A stretch of 64,000 nucleotides of DNA from Pseudomonas protegens CHA0 (GTDB lineage: Bacteria > Pseudomonadota > Gammaproteobacteria > Pseudomonadales > Pseudomonadaceae): assembly GCF_000397205.1 (NCBI RefSeq), contig NC_021237.1:6703001-6767000 (forward strand), given 5' to 3'. Both the position numbers and the translations under genes were made by a program. Positions within the stretch are counted from its first letter, which is position 1, and each line of letters opens with the position of its first letter. Positions 19,001 through 27,261 of the stretch are shown here, piece by piece. Below the pieces are notes generated by a model that saw only the letters and a program-made list of their open reading frames with translations, ran no database searches and was not told the origin of the DNA.

Positions 19001-20545
19001 ACCCAGCTACCGGACAAGCGTTGGCTCAACCGGCTCTATTACGGCAGCGGCCATCTGCACCAGATCAATCTCGATGGCCAGGTAGTCAGCGACTTTCAAC
19101 GTGACCGCCTGCACCGTGAGGTGCTGCGCACCCAGGGTCAGATCAGCACTCGCAGCGAATACGACCGGTGTGGCCGCCTGCGCGCACGCCTGCAGCATTC
19201 CAGCCTGCTGGCAAACACCTTGCCAACAGCCCCGGAGCGACACCTGGAGTACGACGATAGCGATAATCTGGTGGGCCTGGCCGAGCGACATGCCACCGGG
19301 CAACATCGGCAACTGTTCCATTACGACGCGACCGGGCGAATCATTGCCAGCCAGGACGGCCTGCAGGGCCAGAAAGAAACCTTCGCCTATGACGCCGCCG
19401 CCAATTTGCTTGATGGCCCGAAGGCGGGCGCCGGGCTGGTGGTGCACAACAAATTGCTGACCTACCAGGACAAGCGCTACCGCTACGATGCCTTCGGGCG
19501 AATGATTGAAAAACGCAGTGGTCGGCGAGGCGTGCAACGTTTTGCCTACGACGCCGAACACCGGTTGATCGAAGTGCGCAATCAGACCTCCAGCGGCGAA
19601 ACCCTGGTCAGGATGCGCTACGACGTCTTGGGTCGCCGCATCAGCAAGAGCGAGTACGACAGCCAGGGCAACCTTCTGGGTGAAACGCGATTCGTCTGGG
19701 ATGGCCTGCGGCTGCTGCAGGAACAGCGTAATCAACAGACCAGCCTCTATGTCTATGAAGACCTGGGACATGCGCCCCTGGCGCGGGTCGACGGCCTCGG
19801 CGCGCAGCAGAAGATCCGCTACTACCACAACGACCTGAATGGCCTGCCTCAACAGCTTTGCGAGCCTGACGGCCATAGCGTCTGGCAGGCCCGCTATCAG
19901 GTCTGGGGCAACACTGTCGAAGAAATACGCGAGCCCTACTACATCGAGGAACAGAATCTCAGGTTCCAGGGCCAGTACCTGGACCGCGAGACTGGATTGC
20001 ACTTCAACACGTTCCGTTTCTACGACCCGGATATCGGGCGCTTCACCACGCCGGACCCCATCGGCCTGGCCGGAGGCTTGAACCTTTATCAGTACGCTCC
20101 CAACCCAATCGGTTGGATCGATCCGCTGGGCTGGATCTGCAAATCGGCCTACAGCGGCAGAAGGGGCACTACAAAAGCCAAAGCGGACCTCGAGAGGAAC
20201 GGTTTCACTGTGGTAGGTGAAGAATTGACCATGAAGGTCAAACACCCTGTCACCCAGAAGTCCTATCGCATCAGGGCAGATATCATCGCCAAGGACAAAG
20301 CCGGTAACTACCACGTGTTCGAAGTCAAAAATGGCAGCGGCAAACTGACCAAGAACCAACAGGGATCGGGAATGTTCGACATGAGCAATCCGGCCAATAC
20401 GAACGGTGGTCTGGGCGGTGGCCTGATCAAACCGTCGGGCGCTACCCAGGGCCAGTTCGAAGTTGCGACCAAAACCGCCAGAGGTACCCAGTTCGGTGGC
20501 AATGGCGCACAGCATTCGGCCACCTTCTGGCTTCTTCGCTATTGA
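16085..20545 (+). CDS. PAAR-domain Rhs T6SS effector with PD-(D/E)xK-type nuclease tip
   Basis: This 1486-residue antibacterial effector is inferred to be delivered on VgrG. Visible in order: a prePAAR motif AARLGDGLEH (residues 7-16), a first hydrophobic region (about 20-80), a PAAR domain (about 185-260), a second hydrophobic region (about 260-300), then many YD repeats forming the Rhs cocoon, ending at DPLGW (1346-1350). The variable tip (1351-1486) contains Asp1399 and Glu1413-Val-Lys1415, the spacing of a PD-(D/E)xK nuclease core. The tip and the next gene look AT-richer than the Rhs core, as expected for a swapped toxin module. DNase activity is inferred, not shown. Confidence 0.93.
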   Translation: MSDALWAARLGDGLEHTSMMADILGGVLEVAANVAIGALATMAVAAAAGITVATGGLGACVLGLVVGVVVGVVMSKTGADKGLSNLCEGIANALFPPSIQATIASGSKKVLTNNKPAARAAGIAPPTQISGDGAEEGEATDTPSATPEEGPGFLDMAKEFFSQMWRPTVASPAPGSQTKELDLVTCTKHPPMPVQYLAEGSEKVSIDGQPAVRSGDRSTCDAKVVSAGPISPNVTIGGGSVVVREIRSGKTPGVGLAVTVLMMLKGGKGKFLSNLPCMLMAGVNSFVVSQATNALTQAVVASTHPVHAATGAKVLGADDDLDFTLPGLMPIEWQRFYNSRDERRDGLLGAGWSLPYEISVQIEPHPEGGERLLYIDEQGRRIDMGSIALGAGAFSPGEGLSVRRNENGQLLIESSDGIYRLFEPLPGDSSRLRLSQLGDRNDNRLHLEYDSSGRLWLLRDTFEQAQLELSYSTLWPGRIAQVERLYPDQQREVLVSYDYDAAGDLAQVRDSEGQVQRRFAYDAGHRMTEHQLATGLRCFYQWTQFADQQWRVTRHWTDEGDSYQYDYDLEAGITQVTDSLQRLSRRRWNSQLQIVEYTDNLNQTWAFEWNDERQLLSATDPLGGRYAYSYDETGNLIAETDPLGHSHSTLWLEHWSLPQTLTDPAGESWHLRYDPRGNCIAEVDPLGQVTQYRHDAHGQVVEIIDAAGRSRKMRWNSSGQLLEHLDCSGYPTRFEYDRRGNVKAIIDAHGEHTRFHYDCQGRLLSSQLADGRAEHFQRSSNGQLQGYTDPSGYTTLYQYNRRGQIRQRIDAHGRQVRFDYDAYGRLLALTNENGESYRFAWDAGNRLSEQQDLDGSAKRYGYDLLNNVVELQSHPAPYGTGLSAVPAQPIAPIIHRFERDAVGRLLAKITDDGRSQYTYDPLNQLTAASFTDNLGNQQALSFSYDALGQLLEEHTVAGSLIHRYDELGNLTQTQLPDKRWLNRLYYGSGHLHQINLDGQVVSDFQRDRLHREVLRTQGQISTRSEYDRCGRLRARLQHSSLLANTLPTAPERHLEYDDSDNLVGLAERHATGQHRQLFHYDATGRIIASQDGLQGQKETFAYDAAANLLDGPKAGAGLVVHNKLLTYQDKRYRYDAFGRMIEKRSGRRGVQRFAYDAEHRLIEVRNQTSSGETLVRMRYDVLGRRISKSEYDSQGNLLGETRFVWDGLRLLQEQRNQQTSLYVYEDLGHAPLARVDGLGAQQKIRYYHNDLNGLPQQLCEPDGHSVWQARYQVWGNTVEEIREPYYIEEQNLRFQGQYLDRETGLHFNTFRFYDPDIGRFTTPDPIGLAGGLNLYQYAPNPIGWIDPLGWICKSAYSGRRGTTKAKADLERNGFTVVGEELTMKVKHPVTQKSYRIRADIIAKDKAGNYHVFEVKNGSGKLTKNQQGSGMFDMSNPANTNGGLGGGLIKPSGATQGQFEVATKTARGTQFGGNGAQHSATFWLLRY

Positions 20546-20560
20546 ACGAGTAATCGAGAA

Positions 20561-21187
20561 ATGAAAGCAGACACCAAGGAATTGCGCAGCAACTTTGAAA
20601 AGGCGCTCCAGCTTTTTTTGAAGAGCGAGCTCTCGGGTTACCCCGGAGTAAAAGTCACCAAGAACAAAGTGGTGGTTGCACAGAAAGAATCGGGCGCCGT
20701 GGCGACCCTGCATTTCGAATACCTGGCCAACACCCGCGCCTACGAAATCCTCATCTTCGTCGAACACTCGGCCCTGCAGGCCGAGATCGACCAGATAAAC
20801 CCGCCCTACCCGTCCAACCTGGCCAATCCGAAATTTATCTACAGCTTGTCGACGGTCAGTGAAAAAGCTGCCTGCCCGCTACTACCCGTGACAGAGCAAG
20901 GTATTGAAAATACCTGCCAGGTTATTCTGCGCCAGCTCCAGGATGTTCACCTGCCTATTCTGTTCAACCTCTTCAACGTCAGCCCCGCGCTGGTGAGCGA
21001 TGTCATAGACAGGCCAAAGTATTACTCCTATCCGGTCCCACTGATTTTCATCGCCTTGAAAACCAACAAAATCAAACCGGACGACGAAACGCTAGCGAAG
21101 ATCATGAGCGAGCAGACCCTGGGCTACACCGGTCATCAGGACCTGAAAGAGTCGTTCAACAAGCAACTACTGGCAGCACTGAACTGA
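20561..21187 (+). CDS. Probable immunity protein for the Rhs nuclease tip
   Basis: A 208-residue protein of no recognised family starts 15 bases after the Rhs stop, in the same direction. No signal peptide or membrane segment is visible, which fits a cytoplasmic antidote to a nuclease. The gene looks AT-richer than its neighbours, as the toxin tip does. The immunity role is inferred purely from position; a free-standing hypothetical is possible. Confidence 0.75.
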   Translation: MKADTKELRSNFEKALQLFLKSELSGYPGVKVTKNKVVVAQKESGAVATLHFEYLANTRAYEILIFVEHSALQAEIDQINPPYPSNLANPKFIYSLSTVSEKAACPLLPVTEQGIENTCQVILRQLQDVHLPILFNLFNVSPALVSDVIDRPKYYSYPVPLIFIALKTNKIKPDDETLAKIMSEQTLGYTGHQDLKESFNKQLLAALN

Positions 21188-21206
21188 GCGCCTGCTGGAG
21201 GCAGGG

Positions 21207-21470
21207 TCAAATCGCCGAGCCGCGATTCTTGCCCGGCTTGATGATCAGCAACGCGTCCAGCTCGCGCTTTCTGGCGCGGCTGACGAACGCCAGCGCGGCC
21301 TGCAGATCCTGTTCGAACTGTTCGAAGGTCGCGCGCTCGATGGCGTAGTACTCCTCGTAGTCGACCACCCCAAGGCTCACCGGAAAGGTCAGGTAGTACT
21401 GGCCGGTGGATTCCTCGATGCCCATCGAGAACATCTCCTCGCGACTGACGAACAGATCGTTGAACTTCAT
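21207..21470 (-). CDS. Hypothetical 87-residue protein
   Basis: I do not recognise this small acidic/basic protein. It has an N-terminal beta-rich part (YYLTFPVSLGVVDYEEYY), a helical middle (FEQFEQDLQAALAFVSRARKRE) and a Lys-rich end. No signal peptide. It runs opposite to the Rhs module and follows the second DUF1795 gene by 53 bases on the same strand, so the two may be co-transcribed. It could be an accessory or immunity-like protein of the effector region. Confidence 0.65.
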   Translation of the reverse strand: MKFNDLFVSREEMFSMGIEESTGQYYLTFPVSLGVVDYEEYYAIERATFEQFEQDLQAALAFVSRARKRELDALLIIKPGKNRGSAI

Positions 21471-21523
21471 GCGGTTCCTAGAGTTCGGCTACCGGGCAAT
21501 GCGCCTCAGGGCAGGTTGACCGA

Positions 21524-21958
21524 TCAGGCTTTCGAAGGCTGCGGCTTGAGGCTCTGCATGGCCTGTTTCCAGGCCGGCTCATGATGCACCAGGTCGTTGA
21601 CCGTGGTGGTCAGGGTGGTGATCAGCACGGCCGGCTTACGCTCGATGAAGACCTGGCGCAGCATCAGCTCGCGCCCTTCGCGTTTCCAGCTGTAGTCCAG
21701 CAGCACGGCGGCATGGCCCTGCATGTCGAAGTCCCAGCGCTTGATCAGGTTGAAACCTGGCAGTTGCTGCTCGGCAGCCTTCAGCTGCGCGGCGACATAA
21801 TCGGCAAAGGCGGCGTCGCCCTGGCTCGGGTCGCGGCTGATGACGAAGCTGGCTTCCTGGGCACCGCCAACGGCTGGCAGCTTGAAGATATTGATGCTCT
21901 GGTCCTGCCAGGCGTCAGGAATATCGAGATCGGCTTCTTGAATGCGGTAGGTGGACAA
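21524..21958 (-). CDS. Second DUF1795/DcrB-like (Eag-like) protein
   Basis: The 144-residue product opens MSTYRIQEADLDIPDAWQDQSINIFKLP, clearly related to the Eag chaperone at 15650-16075 but diverged. No PAAR or Rhs gene lies beside it on its own strand, so its client is not obvious. It may serve the Rhs effector encoded upstream, whose two hydrophobic regions could need two chaperones, or an effector elsewhere. Assignment to DUF1795 is by recognisable sequence; the chaperone role is inference. Confidence 0.8.
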   Translation of the reverse strand: MSTYRIQEADLDIPDAWQDQSINIFKLPAVGGAQEASFVISRDPSQGDAAFADYVAAQLKAAEQQLPGFNLIKRWDFDMQGHAAVLLDYSWKREGRELMLRQVFIERKPAVLITTLTTTVNDLVHHEPAWKQAMQSLKPQPSKA

Positions 21959-22069
21959 GAGTTTGGCGTTCCATGCTGAAAGGGTGATTCGGAGAGTGGC
22001 AAATATTCAGGCAACGGCCGGCAACAATCAAGGAACCACTCGGCAACTCTGCGCAGCGGCCGTGGCCCC

Positions 22070-22441
22070 TCAACGCGCTTCCAGGCAGGACGCGTAGGCA
22101 CGGGCGAAGCCTTGATCGAACTTGAGGGCCTGGGGCTCTTCGGGGTCGATGCTGACGTTCCACAGGGCCTGCTGCGGCACGTCGTAGCGGACCCAGCCGA
22201 TGGTCCCGCTGCCGGAGGTTTCGTAGAACAGCTGCAGGCTCAGCTGGTCGCCATCGTCGCGGTCGATCAGCAGCTTGAGGTGCTCCGGGGTGGTGAAGTC
22301 GCGGTAGGGAAAATCGCTGCTGCGCACCAGTTCGGTGAGGTAGCCGTAGCAACCCTTGCCCGGGTTCGATTCATCCGCCAGGGCGGGCGTGGCCGCGCAG
22401 GCGATCAGCAGGCCCAGGCCTGCCAGGTTCAGGTACCGCAT
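22070..22441 (-). CDS. Exported hypothetical protein (123 aa)
   Basis: I chose the ATG at 22441 because it gives a clear signal peptide, LAGLGLLIACAATPALA, with likely cleavage after ALA near residue 22. The mature part has cysteines in GKGCYGY and ASCLEAR that could form a disulphide. No family recognised. Its start overlaps the end of the upstream gene (22429-22953) by 13 bases, so the two are translationally coupled and probably work together in the periplasm. Confidence 0.75.
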   Translation of the reverse strand: MRYLNLAGLGLLIACAATPALADESNPGKGCYGYLTELVRSSDFPYRDFTTPEHLKLLIDRDDGDQLSLQLFYETSGSGTIGWVRYDVPQQALWNVSIDPEEPQALKFDQGFARAYASCLEAR

Positions 22442-22953
22442 GATTGCCCCTTGAGGGTGAGGGTTTCGACCTGGTCGTTCATCTCGATGCGCGCCAGCAC
22501 CTGGCGGTCGTGAGACTCCTGGTACTCGCTGAAATTGTTGCGCTTGAGGATGTTCAGGGTGACCCGGATATGAGCGCCGGTGTTCTGGTACTCGCTGCGT
22601 TCCGGGCCCTGGGCGGCGCCGGTGAGTTCCACCAGCTGGCCGGCGGTCTTGAGGTAAAGAAAGCGCTGGTCCACTTCCACCAGCAGGCGCGGAGCCCTGG
22701 GCGCCACGCTGTAGTCCTCGCGGGCCAGGGAATAGCCGCAGAGCCAGGCGCCGGAACTGTCGTATTTCTGGCTGTGGAACCAGCTGAGGGCCTCGCGATA
22801 GCCGATCTGCTCCAGTCGCGAGTCGTTGCCGGCAGCGGCCGATGACAGGCCAAGGCTGAACAGGCAGCCCACGACCAGGGCAACTAAACCGGGGCTTGCC
22901 AGGCCGTGCAGCAGGGCGGCCCATGAAAGGGGGCTGTCAGTGGGGCGGGTCAT
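22429..22953 (-). CDS. Exported hypothetical protein (174 aa)
   Basis: The ATG at 22953 (MTRPTDSPLSW) has an AAGG a few bases upstream and is followed by a hydrophobic segment, GLVALVVGCLFSLGLSSAAAG, a signal peptide or single membrane anchor; longer in-frame starts to 23055 would bury it. The mature region has AWLCGYSLAREDY and one late cysteine (GQSCGT). No family recognised. It forms an overlapping pair with the 123-residue exported protein downstream, between the T6SS effector region and the core gene hupA. Confidence 0.7.
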   Translation of the reverse strand: MTRPTDSPLSWAALLHGLASPGLVALVVGCLFSLGLSSAAAGNDSRLEQIGYREALSWFHSQKYDSSGAWLCGYSLAREDYSVAPRAPRLLVEVDQRFLYLKTAGQLVELTGAAQGPERSEYQNTGAHIRVTLNILKRNNFSEYQESHDRQVLARIEMNDQVETLTLKGQSCGT

Positions 22954-23041
22954 CCTTGGCCTTAGATCAAAAATCGAACGATCGCGCATCCTAGCCACGC
23001 CAAAGCGGCTTCGCAAGAACATCTGCGGGCAAACGGCAGGC

Positions 23042-23077
23042 AAAAAAATAGGCACCCGATGCGCTCGGCGTGCCTAT
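23042..23077 (-). terminator. Rho-independent terminator of hupA
   Basis: On the minus strand an 8-bp stem ATAGGCAC/GTGCCTAT with an inner CCGA/TCGG extension is followed by seven T residues (A7 at 23042-23048 on the + strand). It starts 41 bases after the hupA stop. Confidence 0.9.
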
Positions 23078-23117
23078 TTCCCCTGCGTGCTCCCGCTGCC
23101 GGGAGCCCGCTCAATGC

Positions 23118-23393
23118 TTATGGGTTGACGCTGTCTTTCAGCGACTTGCCCGGTTTGAATGCCACGGTGTTGCTGGCCTTGATCTTTACCGGCTCGCCGG
23201 TCTGCGGGTTCTTGCCGGTGCGGGCGCCACGGTGGCGTTGCAGGAAGGTGCCAAAACCAACCAGGGTGACGCTGTCTTTGCGGTGCAGAGCCCCGGTGAT
23301 CTCTTCAAGAATGGCGTTGAGCACGCGATTGGCCTGCTCTTTGGTCAGGTCCGCTTTTTCAGCAATGGCTGCGGCGAGTTCTGGTTTACGCAT
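23118..23393 (-). CDS. hupA: HU-family nucleoid protein
   Basis: HU dimers bend and compact DNA. The 91-residue protein has the family's helical N-terminus (MRKPELAAAIAEKADLTKEQA) and the beta-arm signature GFGTFLQRHRGARTGKNPQTGEP. The neighbouring rubredoxin reductase matches the context of the PA5348 HU gene in P. aeruginosa, hence the hupA label rather than hupB. It ends in a strong terminator. Confidence 0.95.
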   Translation of the reverse strand: MRKPELAAAIAEKADLTKEQANRVLNAILEEITGALHRKDSVTLVGFGTFLQRHRGARTGKNPQTGEPVKIKASNTVAFKPGKSLKDSVNP

Positions 23394-23582
23394 AGTGTGA
23401 AGCCTCTTTGACGGTTTTTTGTTGTTATGTCCGTGCTGTTCACGGGAACAGCGCCCAAGGCGCCGCAGGCTCTACGCTGCGGCAGACGGGTGTGAGGATG
23501 GCACGCGCTTGAGAGTGGCGCCAGTCTCCCCGCGACCTTTGTGAGGGCAAGAACCGGGTTATTCCGACAGAACGACCGGTAT

Positions 23583-24731
23583 TTAAGCCAGCAACGCAGG
23601 AAGTTCCTTGTTCAGGGCCAGTTTTTCCATCACCGCGGCCCCGGTCAGGGCGTAGCCCAGCAACTGGCCTTCGGCGTTGCGGCACAGGACCTTGATGTCG
23701 GCCCCCTGCCCTTCTGCAGTCCATACGCCTTCGGCGCCACGGGGCGGCGGCGACACCACCAGGGGGCAGACCGGAGTCTTGACGGTGATCGGCATCGGCC
23801 CGTAGCTGACCGCCGTCGGCTTGCCCGCCAGGGTCTGCGCCAGCGCCCGGGCGCAGCTCATCAGCGGCATCACGTACAGCAGGTTGAGACCGTCGACCTC
23901 GGCGCAATCGCCCAGGGCGTAGATATTGGCGTGGGAGGTTTTCAGCTCGCGGTCCACCACCACTCCGCGATTGACCACCAGCCCGGCGGCAGCCGCCAGG
24001 TCGATGCGCGGGCGCAGGCCGATGGCCGAGACCACCAGGTCGCAGGCGATCACCTGGCCATCGGACAGGTGGGCTTCCAGACCGTCGGCGCTGCGCTGAA
24101 GGCGGTTGAGCACCGGGCCCAGGTGGAAGCGCGCGCCCAGGCTCTCCAGCCCGGCCTGGACCGCCGCCGCAGCGGCCGGGTGCAACAGGGTCGGCATCAC
24201 CTGCTCGCAAGGTGCCACCAGGTCCACGCTGTAGCCGCCGAGGATCAGGTCATTGGCGAACTCGCAGCCGATCAGCCCGGCGCCCAGCAGCAGCACCCGA
24301 CGCTTGCCGGCCGCGGCGCTGCGAAAGCGCGCGTAGTCTTCCAGGTCATTGATGGGGAAAATCAGCTCGGATGCGTCGCCCTGCACCGGCACCCGCACGG
24401 TTTCCGCGCCCCAGGCCAGGATCAGGTCGCGATAGGCCACCGCTTCCTCGCCGATCCACAGGCGCTTGTGGCCCGGGTCGATGCCGCTGATACGGGTGTG
24501 GGTGCGGACCTCGGCCCTGAGCTGCTCGGCCATGGCGCCGGGCTCAGCCATGCTCAGGCCGTCGGCGTCCTTGTTCTTGCCGAAGCCGGTGGACAGCATC
24601 GGCTTGGAGTAGGAACGGCCATCGTCGGCAGTGATCAACAGCAGCGGTGTCTCGCTGTCGAGCTTGCGAAACTCCCGGGCCAGGTTGTAACCCGCCAGGC
24701 CCGTCCCCACGATCACTACCGGTGCGCTCAT
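23583..24731 (-). CDS. rubB: Rubredoxin-NAD(+) reductase
   Basis: This FAD enzyme moves electrons from NAD(P)H to rubredoxin for alkane hydroxylation or oxidative stress defence. The 382-residue protein has the FAD-binding Rossmann motif [11 protein letters not shown] near the N-terminus, a second dinucleotide site [13 protein letters not shown] (about 145-157) for NAD(P)H, and the [12 protein letters not shown] motif (about 270-285) that contacts FAD. The rubredoxin gene lies 42 bases upstream on the same strand, forming a redox pair. Confidence 0.93.
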   Translation of the reverse strand: MSAPVVIVGTGLAGYNLAREFRKLDSETPLLLITADDGRSYSKPMLSTGFGKNKDADGLSMAEPGAMAEQLRAEVRTHTRISGIDPGHKRLWIGEEAVAYRDLILAWGAETVRVPVQGDASELIFPINDLEDYARFRSAAAGKRRVLLLGAGLIGCEFANDLILGGYSVDLVAPCEQVMPTLLHPAAAAAVQAGLESLGARFHLGPVLNRLQRSADGLEAHLSDGQVIACDLVVSAIGLRPRIDLAAAAGLVVNRGVVVDRELKTSHANIYALGDCAEVDGLNLLYVMPLMSCARALAQTLAGKPTAVSYGPMPITVKTPVCPLVVSPPPRGAEGVWTAEGQGADIKVLCRNAEGQLLGYALTGAAVMEKLALNKELPALLA

Positions 24732-24773
24732 TCCCTGCTCCTTGTTATTGGTTGTTCAAGCCACAAAAGTCGA

Positions 24774-24941
24774 TCAAGCGATCTCGATCATTTCGAAATC
24801 CATCTTGCCCACGCCGCAGTCCGGGCAGAGCCAGTCCGCCGGCACATCTTCCCAACGGGTACCCGGCAAAATACCGTCGTCCGGCCAGCCTTCCGCTTCG
24901 TTGTAAATCAGGCCGCAGACCACACATTGCCACTTTTTCAT
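24774..24941 (-). CDS. rubA: Rubredoxin
   Basis: A 55-residue one-electron carrier too short for routine gene calls. Two Cys-x-x-Cys-Gly knuckles, Cys6/Cys9 (CVVCG) and Cys39/Cys42 (CPDCG), bind a single iron. The sequence between them, [20 protein letters not shown], is diagnostic. It starts at the ATG complementary to 24939-24941 and precedes its reductase. P. aeruginosa has two tandem rubredoxin genes here as I recall; only one is visible in this window. Confidence 0.97.
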   Translation of the reverse strand: MKKWQCVVCGLIYNEAEGWPDDGILPGTRWEDVPADWLCPDCGVGKMDFEMIEIA

Positions 24942-25156
24942 TGATGCATTTCCTCAAGGGTTCAGGCTTCGCCGGTGGGTCGGTCGATGGATCGACTCTA
25001 GAAGGCCACGCTGATCAGCGTCCGGCACTGGGGTTTTTTACTGATCACTACCGGCAGATGCAAGCACGTTCGTGCCGCCGGGCGTCCTAGATCAATCAAA
25101 ACCGGCGATCGCCATGCTAAGCTCGCCGCCTCATTTGCTGCCAATACTGACCCACT

Positions 25157-25720
25157 GTGCCGCACTCAATGCCCCCCGCCCCGGCCCCCACCTGGCTGGT
25201 GCAAAGCCGTTTGTCCCCCTTCCCCGGCGCAGCCGTTGCCAACTGGCTGTTCGATGAAGGGTCGCTGACCCGGCGCCTGACCCGGCTGTCCCACAACGCC
25301 TTCAGCGTCACCCCGCTGGTGCAAGAGTGGCAAATCCTGCGCAACGACGAATGCGCCGCCCTGGGCCTGCCCGAACAGAGCGAAGGCTGGGTGCGCGAGG
25401 TGTACTTGCGCGGGCACGGCCAGGCCTGGGTGTTCGCCCGTAGCGTCGCCGCCCGCAGCGCCCTGCTCGAAGGCGGCCTGAATATCGACGAACTGGGCAG
25501 CCGCTCCCTGGGCGAGTTGCTGTTCTGCGACCAGGCCTTTACCCGCCAGCCCATCGAAGTCTGCCGCTACCCCCGGCACTGGCTGCCCGCCGCCGTTGCC
25601 GACAACGGCCTGTGGGGCCGTCGCTCACGCTTTGACCGCGGGGCCCTGAGCCTGCTGGTGGCGGAAATCTTCCTGCCCAGCCTGTGGACCGCCATAGACG
25701 CCCGACCGGAGGCCTGCTGA
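25157..25720 (+). CDS. ubiC: Chorismate pyruvate-lyase UbiC
   Basis: UbiC converts chorismate to 4-hydroxybenzoate and pyruvate, the first committed step of ubiquinone synthesis. The 187-residue product contains [34 protein letters not shown] and [18 protein letters not shown], all typical. The start is GTG at 25157; ATG at 25169 is an alternative. Its stop overlaps the ubiA start by one base (TGATG). Confidence 0.95.
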   Translation: MPHSMPPAPAPTWLVQSRLSPFPGAAVANWLFDEGSLTRRLTRLSHNAFSVTPLVQEWQILRNDECAALGLPEQSEGWVREVYLRGHGQAWVFARSVAARSALLEGGLNIDELGSRSLGELLFCDQAFTRQPIEVCRYPRHWLPAAVADNGLWGRRSRFDRGALSLLVAEIFLPSLWTAIDARPEAC

Positions 25721-26610
25721 TGTACCTGAGCCTGCTCAAATCCCTCAATCGCCTGCACCCGCGGGCCTGGGACTTCCTGCAACTGGCGCGCATGGACAAG
25801 CCCATCGGCATCTATCTGCTGCTATGGCCAACCCTGGTGGCGCTGTGGATCGCCGCCGAGGGTCAGCCGTCCCTGAGCCATGTGCTGATCTTCACCTTCG
25901 GGGTGGTGCTGACCCGCGCCGGCGGCTGCGCCATCAACGACTTCGCCGACCGCAAGGTGGACGGCCAGGTCAAGCGCACCGACCAGCGGCCCCTGGCCAC
26001 CGGCAAAGTCAGCGCCAAGGAGGCCCTGATACTGTTCGCGGTGCTGATGGGCGCCGCCTTCCTGCTGGTGCTGTGCACCAACGCCACCACGGTCTGGCTG
26101 TCGTTCGGCGCCCTGGCCCTGGCCGCCTGCTACCCCTTCATGAAGCGCTACACCTATTACCCGCAGGTGGTACTGGGGGCGGCGTATTCCTGGGGCATCC
26201 TGATGACCTTCACCGCGCAGAACGGCGAACTGCCGGCCACCGCGTGGCTGCTGTACATCGCCAACCTGCTGTGGACCGTAGGCTACGACACTTACTACGC
26301 CATGACCGACCGTGACGATGACCTGAAAATCGGGGTCAAGTCCACGGCGATCCTGTTCGGCGATGCCGACCGGGTGATCATTCTCACCCTGCAGGGCTTG
26401 TCCCTGGGCTGCCTGCTGCTGGCCGGGGCACGGTTCAATCTGGGGGGCTGGTTCCACCTGGGGCTGGCGGTGGCGGCGGCGTGTTTCGCCTGGGAGTTCT
26501 GGTACACCCGCGATCGCGACCGGATGAAGTGCTTCAAGGCCTTCCTGCATAACCACTGGGCGGGCCTGGCGATCTTTGTCGGGGTGGTGCTGGACTACGC
26601 GTTGCGCTAG
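25720..26610 (+). CDS. ubiA: 4-hydroxybenzoate octaprenyltransferase UbiA
   Basis: UbiA is the integral membrane enzyme that prenylates 4-hydroxybenzoate. Start at the ATG in the TGATG overlap with ubiC gives 296 residues. The two aspartate-rich metal/substrate motifs are present: [15 protein letters not shown] (about residue 70) and [16 protein letters not shown] (about 190-205), among eight or so hydrophobic helices. A short terminator follows. Confidence 0.97.
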   Translation: MYLSLLKSLNRLHPRAWDFLQLARMDKPIGIYLLLWPTLVALWIAAEGQPSLSHVLIFTFGVVLTRAGGCAINDFADRKVDGQVKRTDQRPLATGKVSAKEALILFAVLMGAAFLLVLCTNATTVWLSFGALALAACYPFMKRYTYYPQVVLGAAYSWGILMTFTAQNGELPATAWLLYIANLLWTVGYDTYYAMTDRDDDLKIGVKSTAILFGDADRVIILTLQGLSLGCLLLAGARFNLGGWFHLGLAVAAACFAWEFWYTRDRDRMKCFKAFLHNHWAGLAIFVGVVLDYALR

Positions 26611-26620
26611 ACCGTCAAGC

Positions 26621-26639
26621 AAGGCCCTATGGGCCTTTT
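26621..26639 (+). terminator. Terminator after ubiA
   Basis: A compact stem AAGGCCC/GGGCCTT with a TAT loop followed by TT, 10 bases after the ubiA stop. As the stem is flanked by A and T on either side it could also end the opposing transcript. Confidence 0.75.
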
Positions 26640-26726
26640 CGCAGCTTCACGATGGCTCGGCAGCGGCTACAGAGATCGGTGTAGCCGCTGCCGCAAGCTG
26701 CCAATGGCCCGGAGGGCGGCGGGAGG

Positions 26727-27110
26727 TCAGTCGGATTTCGCGACCTTCCAGGCGCCGTCCATCTTGCCTTCGCCGGTCATGTCACCGGCCTTCTTGTCCA
26801 TCACGAAGCCGTACAGCGGCTTGCCGTCATAGGCCCACTGCATCTTGCCGTCGTCACGCTTGATCACCGTCCACTTGCCCATGGCCTTGTCACTGCCCTC
26901 GGCCATCAGCGGCGGCCAGTTGGCAGCGCATTTGTCATTGCACATGGACTTGCCGTCGGCATCCTTGGCAAAGGTGTAGAGGGTCATGCCCTTGTGGTCC
27001 ACCAGCACGCCGTCCTTGCTCATTGCCGGGTCGGCGGCCATGGCGAATGTCGGCAGGGCCAGGACAGCGCCTACCAGCAGGACTTTCAACGATTGCTTGA
27101 ACAGAGTCAT
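26727..27110 (-). CDS. COG4315-type exported protein (secreted repeat domain)
   Basis: The 127-residue protein has a signal peptide (LLVGAVLALPTFAMA) followed by the short repeat GVLVDHKGMTLYTFAKD and the conserved SMCNDKCAANWPPL block with two cysteines, as in the 'predicted lipoprotein with conserved Yx(F/I)D motif' family. No lipobox is visible, so it is probably soluble and periplasmic. Its biochemical role is not known to me. Confidence 0.85.
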   Translation of the reverse strand: MTLFKQSLKVLLVGAVLALPTFAMAADPAMSKDGVLVDHKGMTLYTFAKDADGKSMCNDKCAANWPPLMAEGSDKAMGKWTVIKRDDGKMQWAYDGKPLYGFVMDKKAGDMTGEGKMDGAWKVAKSD

Positions 27111-27191
27111 GGAAACCTTCTTTTGTGGTTGTCAGGAATCGGACTCAAAGCTTAGTCCACGAAGCAGCACCCCGCCCCGCGACCTAAAATA

Positions 27192-27209
27192 CTGTCACAC
27201 GACTGCAAT
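27192..27209 (+). promoter_or_regulatory. Probable Pho box upstream of phoB
   Basis: Two direct 7-bp half-sites CTGTCAC and CTGCAAT separated by four bases match the PhoB consensus CTGTCAT-N4-CTGTCAT with a few mismatches. It lies 53 bases before the phoB start, consistent with autoregulation under phosphate limitation. Confidence 0.7.
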
Positions 27210-27261
27210 AATTCCGTTATCTAATGCGGCGCAAGACAGTTAAATGACAAGAGGTTCAAGC

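Noticed and set aside
22070..22924. A 284-codon minus-strand frame covering both exported-protein genes
   Set aside because: Its first part is an out-of-frame reading of the upstream gene; the internal ATG at 22441 with a signal peptide explains the real protein.
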